64,000 bases of DNA from Chlamydiales bacterium (GCA_024233435.1 JACKPQ010000001.1:310001-374000); one strand, 5' to 3'; positions 16,551-25,748 are shown, counted from the first letter of the stretch. The notes: a model not told the origin generated them from the sequence alone. Numbers and translations are program-made.

Positions 16551-18146
16551 ATGAGTAGTGTTGGCCGATCAGAAGTTCAGTTTTATGCGCAATACATGTA
16601 TATTGCCGGTGACAAGCATCATTCTGACAAAGAACGTTTACAAAGCTTAAAAGAGATTGCTGAGCATGAAGTAGAGCCAGCCTACGAGGAAATTAAAAAT
16701 CAGCTACTATTATACACTTTAGATTCTCTAGCTGCTCACTATAAAGATCGTCGTTCTCTTAAAGATAAGTTTAACGAGAACTGCGTTAACCTATATGAAT
16801 TATCGTTTCAAGAACTATCTAAAACCATCAGCATTTCTATTCTTGTAAGTGAAGTTGTCAAAAAAATATTCGAAAATGGAGTGAAAGATCAGCCTCAGCT
16901 GGCAAAGGATACCAAGATTCTTAAAAAGACCACCTTGGAAAAACTGGAATTGATGGTCGAAAATATGTTTGCAAAGCAAGTTAGTCCAAACAGCAAAGCT
17001 GAAATTGACGATTTGATGCAAACGGTTAAAGAAGAGAGAGATAAGGTTTCAGGACTCAACAAAACGGTAAAAGATCTTACCGAGCATAATAAAGATCTGC
17101 AGACAAAAGTTGATGAACTCACAGAAGATTGCGAAAGACGATTACAAGCAGAGGCTAAAAAAACAAATGAAATAGAAGAACTAAATAAAAAACTTGCCGA
17201 ATATCAAAGCAATCCACAAAAAGCAGGCACTTCTGAACAACCTGAAAAATTCAAGCCTGGAATTGATTCGAAAATCGAAACACTCAATCAAGAAATTCGC
17301 AGTAAGAATGAAAAAAAAGATATAGAAATACAAGCTAATAAGGATAGGTTGGCTCAAGTTCAGTCGGATAGTCCTCAATCTGCAGGCCAACAAATAGAGC
17401 ATGAAAGACAAATAGCCGAACTAAACGAAACAATTACTAAGCTAACAGATGAAAAGGCTAAGGAAACTGCTCGTTTGCAAAGTGAAATTGATGATCTTAA
17501 AAAGGAACATGAAGTAGCTATGCAGGCATCAAAAGATGAAAACGAAACACTCAATAAAAATCATCAAGATGAAGTAGCCAGGCTGCAAGAAAGAATAGAT
17601 ACTCTTACAAGTGAAATATCACAGTTAAACAAAGATAATAAATCTTTGGCTGATCGCTTAAAAAAATTAGAAAAAGAACTTGCTGATTATGTTCAATTAC
17701 TTGGACCAGAGGGTGAAGTTCTTACGCATGAGCAAAGAATTGAGTCGTTGGCGAAACGGCTTGAAAATATTAAGACTAATGCCGATTACACCTGTTTAGT
17801 AACTTTAGTCAGAGAAAACCCTTGGGCCTTCATTTCTGCTAGCTTAACGTTGCTCAGTTTTGCGACTTTATTTGGAGGAGTGCTTGTAGGCTATAATAGG
17901 GGTGTTGTTGAAAGTTTTAGAGCCGCCGATAAAGCCCTACAAATCTACAAAGCTGAAAAGTCTGTTGAAAACTTAGCGATTCTCACATCAAGCTTCAAAG
18001 CTGCAGCTGCAGCTGCAAAAATAGGGCATGTGTATAGTGGAGAAAAGATGGTGGCCTTAGCAGCATCAGTAACTATTTGTTCTACGTTAGTAGGTTTGTT
18101 GGTAGATCGTAAGCAAGATAGCAAACGTCAACAAGAGAAAATCTGA
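16551..18146 (+). CDS. Long coiled-coil membrane protein, candidate effector
   Basis: The protein has 531 residues. Residues 1-140 form a helical N-terminal domain (EVQFYAQYMYIAGDKHH). Residues about 145-415 are a near-continuous coiled coil dominated by Lys/Glu/Gln/Leu heptads. Two hydrophobic segments follow, at about 422-447 (WAFISASLTLLSFATLFGG) and 500-520 (MVALAASVTICSTLVGLLV). There is no signal peptide. Coding is distinctly AT-rich compared with pdhABC. The two C-terminal hydrophobic spans recall chlamydial inclusion-membrane (Inc) proteins, but the spacing between them is longer than the typical Inc hairpin. Function unknown; an effector role is inferred. Confidence 0.75.
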   Translation: MSSVGRSEVQFYAQYMYIAGDKHHSDKERLQSLKEIAEHEVEPAYEEIKNQLLLYTLDSLAAHYKDRRSLKDKFNENCVNLYELSFQELSKTISISILVSEVVKKIFENGVKDQPQLAKDTKILKKTTLEKLELMVENMFAKQVSPNSKAEIDDLMQTVKEERDKVSGLNKTVKDLTEHNKDLQTKVDELTEDCERRLQAEAKKTNEIEELNKKLAEYQSNPQKAGTSEQPEKFKPGIDSKIETLNQEIRSKNEKKDIEIQANKDRLAQVQSDSPQSAGQQIEHERQIAELNETITKLTDEKAKETARLQSEIDDLKKEHEVAMQASKDENETLNKNHQDEVARLQERIDTLTSEISQLNKDNKSLADRLKKLEKELADYVQLLGPEGEVLTHEQRIESLAKRLENIKTNADYTCLVTLVRENPWAFISASLTLLSFATLFGGVLVGYNRGVVESFRAADKALQIYKAEKSVENLAILTSSFKAAAAAAKIGHVYSGEKMVALAASVTICSTLVGLLVDRKQDSKRQQEKI

Positions 18147-18159
18147 AGGAAAATCATTT

Positions 18160-19149
18160 ATGTCTACCCCACTAAACTCTGCAATAGCAGCGGACCTTGC
18201 AAAGCAAATTAATTGTATTAGCCTTTCTCAAACTACTCCACTTGCTAAGGCCAAAGCATTTCACTCAATTAGCAGCCTCGATCCTAAAAACATTCCTTGG
18301 GGATTTACATCCATGGTGTTAATTTATGGGTTCAATAAATTGGAAGATCAATCCCTCAAAGATCTTATTAATTCAAAAGCAATAGAGATTTTGAAGTTAA
18401 GCGATAAAGGGTTTTGTGAAAATCTTAAGCTGATAACTTCAGCTGAAAAAGTAAATTCATTATTCATAATAATTACATTCATACAAATTCAAAAAGAAAG
18501 TAACTCTCCTGCAGATCATTCTGAGAAACTAGTACCATTATCAAAACCAAGTATTGAGAGATTTGAAGCTACTATTCAGCTGCTTTGGAAACAATATCAA
18601 CTTGATGAAGCAAAAATCTCTCATGATAAAGCTTCTCCCGAAAGTTCAGGCTTAACGCAATTAAAAGAGTTGATTGAGACTTTAAAAAAAGAAATAAAAG
18701 AGCTGGAAAGTAAAGTTGGTGATTATTCAAAAAAAAATAAAGCTGAAGCTAAAGCAAATGAAGAGAATAGAAAAAAAATAGAAGACCTAGAAAAAAAATT
18801 TGAAGCTGAATGTAGGAAAAAGCCCAAAAATTTTATAGAAGCGCTTGCAGCTGGAATTGGAAAAACAATCACCCAAGAAACGGGTTGCGAACCAAGCATA
18901 AACTTATCAGAGTTTTTCATTGAGAATGAGGCTTATACTGACAAAGAAAAAGCGATAGCAGCAGTTGCTGGGGTAGTTGGCGCATACATTGGCAGTAGTG
19001 TGGGAGGTGCCCTCGGTGCTGCGGGAGGGACCCCATTAGGGCCTCCTGGTGAGGTTTTTGGTTTGATTTTTGGTGCAGTTTCTATGGGATATAAAGGTGG
19101 GCGTGTTGGAGCTTCTATAGCCATTAATACAATGGATCAGATGAAATAG
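18160..19149 (+). CDS. Coiled-coil protein with glycine-rich hydrophobic C-terminus
   Basis: The 329-residue partner of the preceding gene starts 13 bases after its stop with a good GAAGGA site. Residues 1-150 are helical. Residues 170-220 are a strongly charged coiled coil (LKKEIKELESKVGDYSKK). Residues 262-315 form a long Gly/Ala-rich hydrophobic stretch with GxxxG-type spacing (VAGVVGAYIGSSVGGALGAA), typical of glycine-zipper membrane segments. No signal peptide and no recognised enzyme domain. AT-rich like its partner. The gene ends 12 bases before the second copy of the pdhC tail. Membrane association or pore-like assembly is possible but unproven. Confidence 0.72.
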   Translation: MSTPLNSAIAADLAKQINCISLSQTTPLAKAKAFHSISSLDPKNIPWGFTSMVLIYGFNKLEDQSLKDLINSKAIEILKLSDKGFCENLKLITSAEKVNSLFIIITFIQIQKESNSPADHSEKLVPLSKPSIERFEATIQLLWKQYQLDEAKISHDKASPESSGLTQLKELIETLKKEIKELESKVGDYSKKNKAEAKANEENRKKIEDLEKKFEAECRKKPKNFIEALAAGIGKTITQETGCEPSINLSEFFIENEAYTDKEKAIAAVAGVVGAYIGSSVGGALGAAGGTPLGPPGEVFGLIFGAVSMGYKGGRVGASIAINTMDQMK

Positions 19150-19161
19150 TGGTTATCTATT

Positions 19162-19223
19162 GAGCTAAATTCATCAAGACGGTCCAGCAGTACCTTGAGA
19201 ACCCTGCTGTATTGCTGATTTAA
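19162..19223 (+). pseudogene. Orphan second copy of the pdhC 3' end
   Basis: In frame this encodes AKFIKTVQQYLENPAVLLI then TAA, exactly the PdhC C-terminus, with no gene attached upstream. The homology starts abruptly at base 19162 (19161 differs from the pdhC context) and runs to the stop. It is best read as the original end of pdhC, displaced by the insertion of the two-gene cargo, or as the far half of a duplication. Confidence 0.85.
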
Positions 19224-19246
19224 GCTGCTGGAGTGTTGGAAGATTG

Positions 19247-20163
19247 TCACTCAGGTTGGATTCCGTTCCAATAAAAAACTTCGCCATTCTGGTAGAGACT
19301 TTTATTGATTATTGTACCCATGAGTAAAAATAGGGCATGCGCTCTCTCTCCAATGGCGCGGGTTTTCTCGTCTGGGTTGCCGATGACGGCCACGTTCCAT
19401 TTGCCAATGTTTATGCTATTCGTTTGATTCCAATCAGGCTCGTTTGGGCTGTGCGCAGCAGTTACAGAGCGGAATACAGATACAGACTTGGAAGTGACGG
19501 TGCACTGGATTTCTAGTGTCTTTATTATTTTAGCTTTCGAGTTTCTAGAAGCTTCCTCAATAGATCGAACGGCTACAAAACAGCCACCTGTTGACTCAAT
19601 CTTGATAGCATTATCTGTTACAGTGAATTCGACTTCCACATCTCCAGTGTTTAACTTGGCATGGCCCACCTTTTGTAATGTGATTCCCAAAGCTGGCCAT
19701 CTAGAAATTCCGGTGATGGGTTTTGTGTTAGCAATGAACCATCCGAAGAAATCAGCATCGTTAGGTTGAGGTTTCTCTGCATTGTTTCTAGGCAGAATAC
19801 TTAATAAGTACCCTGGCATATCGATACCGGGGCAGCGGATAACGACTTTTAGGTAGTGGACGTTGATAATACTCTGATACGGGTAATCTCCCCAATCTCC
19901 CTTTGAGGTTTTGGTCTGTCCATCGATGATAGGAACTCCATCGTATCTCTCCAAAGTTAACTGCGGGAGCGATCGATTAGGATTTTTAAAGCTTATTTTG
20001 GGTGAAATGGGTCCCTCTTTGACTACATGAAGTGACCACTTGAACTAAGAGGAAAGTCTAGCAATAAACAGTGGCGAAAGATTATCTCGAGGGTATTGAT
20101 CCTCTGGGTGGCTAGTTCGATATGATTGGGTGCTCTATGATCGTATGATGGCAGCGCTTGCAT
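19247..20163 (-). pseudogene. Unknown gene broken by a one-base frameshift
   Basis: The longest open frame (19247-19954, 235 codons) has only a TTG start with no ribosome site, and the frame stays open upstream back to about 20050. A separate short frame starts at 20163 with a strong GGAGG-N5-ATG. It encodes 46 residues (MQALPSYDHRAPNH...) and stops at 20023. Joining the two frames near 20041-20056 by adding one base gives one protein of about 300 residues. The protein contains FFGWFIANTKPITGISRW and WNVAVIGNPDEKTRAIGE; I recognise no family. It is either a recent pseudogene, a sequencing error, or an unusual frameshift. It converges on the orphan pdhC tail. Confidence 0.6.
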
Positions 20164-20195
20164 GTTAGCCTCCGCTTAAAATTATTCGTCGATAT

Positions 20196-21116
20196 CTATA
20201 GCCATTTTTTGCGATGGAAGATGTAGGCGGCTCCAAGGGAAATGGCTAGAGTAAAGACCATGATGCCTGCAAAGGCAAAGCCGCTTTTCTCGAAGGGGAG
20301 TGCGACGTTCATCCCGTAAAGAGATGAGACCATGGTAGGTAGGGAAAGGATAATGGTAAGAGCTGTTAAGAGTTTAATGGTTCGATTGAGCTGGTTGGTG
20401 AAAATGATTTGATAGGAGTCGCGCAGGGATTGAATTGAGCGCAGGTTCACAGCGCATATTTCTTCTGATTGGAGACATGCGTTGAGCAGATCCTCGAGTA
20501 GGTCTTGGTCTTTTTCATAGAGCATGGTGAAACGGCCAGAAGTGATAGCTTCGAGCACGTTGCGCATAGGAACAAGGGAGGAAAGGTACTGGTTAAGATT
20601 TTCTTCGTGGATGGTTAAGCTTGTAATGTCTTTACTGCCAACTGAGGGCATATCTTTTTCTTGGCGCAAAACTCCAGCGCGAATTTTTTTGATCTTAATC
20701 GTGTATTCTTGAGTGATTTTTAACAGAATATAGATGAGGAGCTTGCTGGTTTGATCGGTTGTGAGCTTGGGCTTTTGGCTGATAAAGGCTTCTATTAGGG
20801 AGCTTTGCTGAGGGCAAACAGTAATAAAATAATCTTTTGTCAAGATGAGGGTAAGCGTTGTGGTGTAAAGGCCTGCATCTTGCTTGGAAGGGTGGCGTGT
20901 ATAGATGACGATATGATCATCCAGTCGTTCGATACGGGGGATTTCGTAGCGATCTAAGCAATCGTGGAGGTCGGTATACTCGGTATCGATGAGCTCTGCA
21001 AGGCGCGTCACATCAGTCGATGTTGCTTCATCGATGTGAATCCAGCAGCCTGGCTCGGGCTGGTCAATCTCGCGAAATGTCTCATCCGCCTCTAATTTTT
21101 TATATATCGTAAACAT
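20196..21116 (-). CDS. CorA-like divalent metal ion channel
   Basis: CorA proteins form pentameric Mg2+ (or Co2+/Ni2+) channels in the inner membrane. The 306-residue protein has a large cytosolic N-terminal domain and two C-terminal helices: about 245-270 (LLTALTIILSLPTMVSSLYG) and 280-300. The diagnostic YGMN signature closes the first helix (SLYGMNVALP), and the protein ends in RKKWL, as is common in the family. The ATG lies close to the start of the divergently overlapping region; no operon partner. Metal specificity cannot be read from sequence. Confidence 0.88.
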   Translation of the reverse strand: MFTIYKKLEADETFREIDQPEPGCWIHIDEATSTDVTRLAELIDTEYTDLHDCLDRYEIPRIERLDDHIVIYTRHPSKQDAGLYTTTLTLILTKDYFITVCPQQSSLIEAFISQKPKLTTDQTSKLLIYILLKITQEYTIKIKKIRAGVLRQEKDMPSVGSKDITSLTIHEENLNQYLSSLVPMRNVLEAITSGRFTMLYEKDQDLLEDLLNACLQSEEICAVNLRSIQSLRDSYQIIFTNQLNRTIKLLTALTIILSLPTMVSSLYGMNVALPFEKSGFAFAGIMVFTLAISLGAAYIFHRKKWL

Positions 21117-21140
21117 ACTGCGAGTATAACCTATCGGTTA

Positions 21141-22178
21141 TTAAGACGAAAGAATTTCGTTGAGCCGTTTTTCTAGGGCTTGAAGACGCTTGGCATAGGA
21201 AGCAATTTTACGGATGTGGACTTGCATGATATTAAAATCTTTCATTGGCATAACAGGGCCGCCACCGTAGATGCCGCTTTCGGTAATGTCTTTGCTAACG
21301 CCGCCACGAGTGGCGATTTGAACATTATCGGTGATTGTGATGTGGCCGACGATTCCGGCTTGACCGCCCATGAAAACGTGGCTGCCAGTTTTCGCAGACC
21401 CTGCGATTCCCGACTGAGAGATGATGAGGTTATGCTTGCCAAGATCGACGTTATGGCCGATTTGTACGAGGTTATCAATCTTGGTCCCTTGTCCGATGCG
21501 CGTTGATTTGAAGCGAGCTCGATCGATGGTAGTATTGGCGCCAATTTCAACATCATCTTCAAGGACAACATTGCCAATTTGGTCTAGCTTTTTATGATGA
21601 CCTTGGGCGTCCATGACATAGCCATAACCGCAAGATCCAATAACAGCGCCAGGTTGTAAGATGACGCGGTTGCCAAGGATGCAACCTTCGCGAACAGTAG
21701 ATTGTGGATGCAAAAGGCAATTTTCGCCGATTTGCACATCGGCGCCAATCGAAACATGGGCACAGATTGTGGTGTGCTTGCCAATAATGGCTCCACGGTC
21801 AATAACAGCAAAGGGACCTATGGTGACTTCATCTGCAATTAGTGCATCAGGATGGATGCAGGCTGATGGATGGATCCCCATAAATCCGCTGGTGCAGGCT
21901 TTAGAAAGATATTCTGCTATTTGTTGAAAAGTGCGTGATGGATCTTCTGAAATAAGAAAGTTTTTATCAGTAGGTAGGTTGGGATGATCTGCAATGCAAA
22001 TCACCCCGGCTTTTGAGGCTTTCATGGCCTCGAAGTAGCGCATATTTGCAAGAAACGAGGCATCTTTTTCTGTAGCGGTCTCCAAGCCATCAACAGCGCA
22101 TATTACAGCGCTGGGATTTCCTTTAAGGATTGCTCCAGTTAATTTGGCAAGCTCTTGCAGTAGTACGCTTTTACTCAT
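21141..22178 (-). CDS. lpxD: UDP-3-O-(3-hydroxyacyl)glucosamine N-acyltransferase
   Basis: LpxD adds the second acyl chain in lipid A synthesis. From the ATG at 22178 the protein has 345 residues: an N-terminal uridine-binding domain, then a left-handed beta-helix of hexapeptide repeats (IGPFAVIDRGAIIGKHTTI, VILQPGAVIG). The catalytic His lies in VQIGHNVDLGKHN. A frame extension upstream to 22223 is inside ompH and unlikely. The start overlaps the ompH end by 8 bases. bamA-ompH-lpxD is a widely conserved envelope cluster. Confidence 0.95.
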   Translation of the reverse strand: MSKSVLLQELAKLTGAILKGNPSAVICAVDGLETATEKDASFLANMRYFEAMKASKAGVICIADHPNLPTDKNFLISEDPSRTFQQIAEYLSKACTSGFMGIHPSACIHPDALIADEVTIGPFAVIDRGAIIGKHTTICAHVSIGADVQIGENCLLHPQSTVREGCILGNRVILQPGAVIGSCGYGYVMDAQGHHKKLDQIGNVVLEDDVEIGANTTIDRARFKSTRIGQGTKIDNLVQIGHNVDLGKHNLIISQSGIAGSAKTGSHVFMGGQAGIVGHITITDNVQIATRGGVSKDITESGIYGGGPVMPMKDFNIMQVHIRKIASYAKRLQALEKRLNEILSS

Positions 22179-22722
22179 TTGTCTCTTTTTGTTTTGGAGT
22201 GTGTTCTGCATCAAAGTTTGCATCCAATTGAGCGAGCACTAGGCTTGTGATGTCGTCAGTATAGGCAAAACAGGCGTCCTTGTTTAGGATGTCTGTGTAG
22301 TTAAAGTTCTTCTTTACTGCTTCTGCAGCAGCAGCAACGCGTGTTTGCATGGTTTGCACAACTTTCATGTTGGCTTGTTGCAAAACTTGATAGTACTGGT
22401 TTTGGTATTTCGACATTTCTTGAGAGAGCATTTGAAACTTGGTTTTAAGTTCTTGCTCGCCTTCAGGAGAAAGGCTATCTAGGTGCTCTGGGTCTTGTAG
22501 CTTTTCAGAAACTTCTTTGAGTTGTTTTTCAGTGTCTTTGACAAGGTCTTCCATTTGCGTGCGCAGTGTTTCGAAACTCTCTTGCTCTTGTTTACCAAAT
22601 TTTGAATTCGATAAGCATTCTGTGAAGTTGACAACCCCGATCTTTTGATGTTTTTCTTCTTCAGCAGATACGATACTTGTAAAAAGTAGAGCGATGCTAA
22701 GAATCCATGCTGATTTTTTCAT
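22171..22722 (-). CDS. ompH: Periplasmic chaperone OmpH/Skp
   Basis: This 183-residue protein has a signal peptide (MKKSAWILSIALLFTSIVSA) and a mature part starting with the Skp-type strand KIGVVNFTECLSNS. It is followed by long charged helices (residues 45-120) that form the tentacles of the trimeric jellyfish-like chaperone. Skp carries unfolded outer-membrane proteins through the periplasm to BamA, which is encoded immediately upstream. The ATG has CAAGGAG nearby. It overlaps lpxD. Confidence 0.9.
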   Translation of the reverse strand: MKKSAWILSIALLFTSIVSAEEEKHQKIGVVNFTECLSNSKFGKQEQESFETLRTQMEDLVKDTEKQLKEVSEKLQDPEHLDSLSPEGEQELKTKFQMLSQEMSKYQNQYYQVLQQANMKVVQTMQTRVAAAAEAVKKNFNYTDILNKDACFAYTDDITSLVLAQLDANFDAEHTPKQKETNE

Positions 22723-22746
22723 GTGTTTGACTCCTTGTGATGATTG

Positions 22747-25236
22747 TTAAAACTGGGCTCCCATTGAGAAGAAAAACCCTTGTTGTTGAACTTTTCTTTT
22801 TTTGGGATTAATAGGGTATCCGTATCCGAAGATAAATGGCATGCGGTTTGCAATTTCCACGCGTGCACCGCCTCCGACTGAGTACTGCATTCTTCCAATG
22901 TGTCCTTCAACAATGGAAGCAGCACCGCCATCGACAAAGACAAATAGATCCAGGAAGGGAGGTAAAACAGTGTGCAAATATTCAACAGAAAGGAGGGTTG
23001 ATGTTGCGCCACCAAGAGGATCAATGTCGTCTTTGCTACTTTTAGTTCCCTCGCTCTCTTCGCCTGGGAATGTAGGCCCAATAGAGAATTGCTCATAACC
23101 GCGAACAGAGTTTTCACCACCCATCATGTAACGTTCTGGCATTGGAAGCAAATCAGGCGTTCCCATACCAAACGTTTGAAGGTAGCGGAAGTCAAAGCGT
23201 GATTTAAAAGTTCCGCGTGTGCCAATAGGCCAATAGAATGTATTGAGGTAGGCAAATTTAGCGAAAGGAAAATAACGGTCATCTGAAGAGTGGCGTCGCA
23301 CTCCGCACATTTCGCCCTCTATAAGTGATCTAAAGCCCATGCGGGGTTTATAGGGTCTATCTGTTGAATCATAAACAAGAGATCCGCCAAGACCTAAAAC
23401 GATACCGCTGTTGCGTTCCTGACGCTCTTTTTCATCTTTCCATGCGCTTGTTACTTTGTCTTGCTCGATCTGAATTTGTTCTGGTGTCTGGTTTTCTTTT
23501 GGCTTTACTTTTGGGATATCGTTAGAAACTTCTACAACGGCATTCCTCGCACGCATTTTCATGGTACCTGTCCAGTTAGCGCTGAAAGGGTATGAGGCAA
23601 AAATGGTGCCTCCGCCTGTGTCGATGTCAAAGTTGTCTGAAACTGTGGTGCTGTGTGTGTAGTTGGCTTCAAAACCGATGCGCCAGTTGCTGTCTTTAAA
23701 GTGGGGGTCCATCCAGTTGATGGTGTACTGGGTAGATTTTTTTCCGATCTGGATTTTTGCAGAGGCCATCTCGCCCCCGCCGCGCAGATTAGAAAGACCT
23801 TTCCAGAAGCTTGTGAGACCTTTGTGATTGAAGTTGTTTTCGCTGAGGTCTAGTCCGCCAAAAACGTTGTCAACGGAGCTAGCTCCAAAAAATAGGCTGA
23901 CATTACCAGTTGTTGTTTCTTCGACTTCAATGACAACGTCGCGATAATTCGGCCCCAGTTCTGAATCGTATTGGGACTTAACTGGGTAGACGTTTACTGA
24001 TTTAAAATAACCTGTGGAGAGGAGTCGGTATTCGGTAGCTTTGAGTTGATTGCTGTTAAATGTTTCACCAGGCACGAGCGTGTTTTGATGTAGAATCACG
24101 CGTGTCTCTGTGCTTACGTTCCCTAGAACGCGAATAAGACCGACTCGGTATTGCTCGCCTTCTTCAATATCAAAGTGAACGTTGTAGATGGGCTCGTTAG
24201 CATTAAGAGACAATTGATAAGTGACGTTGGTCTCAATGTAGCCGCGCTGTCCATAGAGGTCCTTGATGTTTTGAACGGTTTGCCTTAGATCTTCTGGCGA
24301 GTAGACTGACTCTGGCTTAATGGTCATGATGTCTTCGACTTGACTATCTGTATAAAGATGATTGCCACTGAAAGTTACGTTGCCAAAATGAAATTTCTCT
24401 TCACGTTCAGCGCAAATCAACACGATCAAGCGAGAAGGGTCTGCAGGATCTTCTTCTAGCTCGATCTGGACTTGTGCATCTGCATAGCCTTTGTTTTGAA
24501 GATAGTTAACGATGATGAGCTTATCATGATCAACCATGTCGCTGCGGTAAACGCCTGTACCTGTCAACCAACTCGCAAAGAAGTTGTATTTCTTTGTCAC
24601 CATCATGCTCAAGATTTCAGACTGCTCTTTTTTACTAAAGCCTTTAAATTGGAGGCTTCCAATGCGGCCAGAGCGCCCTTCATGGATTGTGATTTCAATG
24701 TCGATGCCACTCCCAACGCTAGAAGGCGTGATGGTGTATGAGCCACGTGCTTCAAAGTAGCCTTTTTTAACATAAAGCTCTTTAACTTTCATGAAAGCTT
24801 TGTTAAAACTGTCACGATCAAAAACCTCGCCTGGTTTGATTCCGAGTTCTTTTTTCAGTGTTGAAGTTTTGATTTTTTTGTTGCCGGTCCACTCAATTTT
24901 CTTGATGATGGGCTTTTGCCAAACCTTAACGGTGATTGACACCTGCCCTCCACGCACCTCAATGTTTGGCTCGATGCGATCGTAATCTTCAGAAAGCATT
25001 TTTAAATCGTTATCAAAGGTCACTTGATCAAAGGGGTCGCCTTCTTTTGTGCCCATACGCGATTTGATGCTAGTTGCATCGAATGGAGCGTCAGGTGTTT
25101 TCATGATCAGAGTGATTTTAGAAACTGTTTTGTTTTCAAAGGTTTCGGTTGTGGAATAGACTGCAAATAAAGGAGGAGTTGTGATTGTTGTGATCAACAA
25201 TGCTGCTGCGATTCGGTAGATAAGATTGGTTTTCAA
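22747..25236 (-). CDS. bamA: Outer membrane assembly factor BamA (Omp85/YaeT)
   Basis: BamA inserts beta-barrel proteins into the outer membrane. The 829-residue protein has a signal peptide (LIYRIAAALLITTITTPPLF), five POTRA-like repeats over about residues 35-430 (for example VWQKPIIKKIEWTGNKKI and FHFGNVTFSGNHLYTD) and a C-terminal barrel. The barrel carries the family's substrate-lid motif region (PERYMMGGENSVRGYE) and ends in an aromatic residue (SMGAQF). The start codon is TTG at 25236 with AAGGAAA upstream, which is unusual. bamA-ompH-lpxD are co-directional with short gaps. Confidence 0.95.
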   Translation of the reverse strand: MKTNLIYRIAAALLITTITTPPLFAVYSTTETFENKTVSKITLIMKTPDAPFDATSIKSRMGTKEGDPFDQVTFDNDLKMLSEDYDRIEPNIEVRGGQVSITVKVWQKPIIKKIEWTGNKKIKTSTLKKELGIKPGEVFDRDSFNKAFMKVKELYVKKGYFEARGSYTITPSSVGSGIDIEITIHEGRSGRIGSLQFKGFSKKEQSEILSMMVTKKYNFFASWLTGTGVYRSDMVDHDKLIIVNYLQNKGYADAQVQIELEEDPADPSRLIVLICAEREEKFHFGNVTFSGNHLYTDSQVEDIMTIKPESVYSPEDLRQTVQNIKDLYGQRGYIETNVTYQLSLNANEPIYNVHFDIEEGEQYRVGLIRVLGNVSTETRVILHQNTLVPGETFNSNQLKATEYRLLSTGYFKSVNVYPVKSQYDSELGPNYRDVVIEVEETTTGNVSLFFGASSVDNVFGGLDLSENNFNHKGLTSFWKGLSNLRGGGEMASAKIQIGKKSTQYTINWMDPHFKDSNWRIGFEANYTHSTTVSDNFDIDTGGGTIFASYPFSANWTGTMKMRARNAVVEVSNDIPKVKPKENQTPEQIQIEQDKVTSAWKDEKERQERNSGIVLGLGGSLVYDSTDRPYKPRMGFRSLIEGEMCGVRRHSSDDRYFPFAKFAYLNTFYWPIGTRGTFKSRFDFRYLQTFGMGTPDLLPMPERYMMGGENSVRGYEQFSIGPTFPGEESEGTKSSKDDIDPLGGATSTLLSVEYLHTVLPPFLDLFVFVDGGAASIVEGHIGRMQYSVGGGARVEIANRMPFIFGYGYPINPKKRKVQQQGFFFSMGAQF

Positions 25237-25296
25237 AAGGGTTTCCTTTCTGTCTGAAACATGAGCTGCTCATTATGTCAGAACTGGAAAATTAGA

Positions 25297-25328
25297 GCAA
25301 CCCAGATTAGTAAAAAAATCTGGGTTGC
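25297..25328 (-). terminator. Hairpin downstream of the RRM gene
   Basis: A perfect 12-base-pair stem (GCAACCCAGATT / AATCTGGGTTGC) with an 8-base A/T loop starts 9 bases after the RRM gene stop. The tail after the stem is only moderately T-rich (TCTAATTTT), so it may terminate imperfectly or protect the RNA 3' end. Confidence 0.6.
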
Positions 25329-25337
25329 GATCGAATA

Positions 25338-25649
25338 TTAGTAACGTCGGTTTCCGCCGCCGCCGTTTCTGCTAAAGCCGCCGCCGCCGCCGCTGCGGTT
25401 TTCTCTTGGACGAGCGACATTAACTGTCAAAGCGCGACCTTGCACTTCTTGCTCATTTAGAGCTTCGATTGAAGCTTGTGCTTCAGCATCTGAAGACATC
25501 TCAACAAAGCCAAAGCCTTTTGAGCGTTGAGTATCGCGGTCAACGATTACTTGAGCTGATGCCACAGTTCCGAACTCTTCGAAAAGCTCTTTAAGTTGTG
25601 AATCATCAATTGAGTGAGGCAAATTGCCTACAAATAGTTTTTTTGACAT
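25338..25649 (-). CDS. Glycine-rich RRM RNA-binding protein
   Basis: The 103-residue protein has one RNA-recognition motif. RNP2 is KLFVGNLPHS at residues 4-10 and RNP1 is SKGFGFVEM around residues 43-51. An arginine/glycine-rich tail follows (RENRSGGGGGFSRNGGGG). Such proteins in cyanobacteria and Chlamydiae resemble eukaryotic glycine-rich RNPs and often respond to cold. AAGGAG precedes the ATG. The predicted transcript has a leader of about 93 bases with a GTCATT/AATGAC hairpin just before the ribosome site, which could mediate temperature or autoregulation; this is inference. Confidence 0.92.
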   Translation of the reverse strand: MSKKLFVGNLPHSIDDSQLKELFEEFGTVASAQVIVDRDTQRSKGFGFVEMSSDAEAQASIEALNEQEVQGRALTVNVARPRENRSGGGGGFSRNGGGGNRRY

Positions 25650-25748
25650 GGTAGATCTCCTTAATTGTCATTTCGTTCTCCAGTCTGAATGACGAAAAGA
25701 CCTTGATCACCGACCAACTTCCTCGAGCATTTCCGAAAGAACAACACC

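Noticed and set aside
16392..19223. Transposon with target-site duplication
   Set aside because: A 62 bp duplication with synonymous divergence is too long and gene-specific for a transposition duplication, and no transposase or terminal inverted repeats are visible.
22719..23120. 133-residue minus-strand frame inside bamA
   Set aside because: An alternative frame within the bamA barrel, low complexity, with no ribosome site; bamA is clearly the coding frame.
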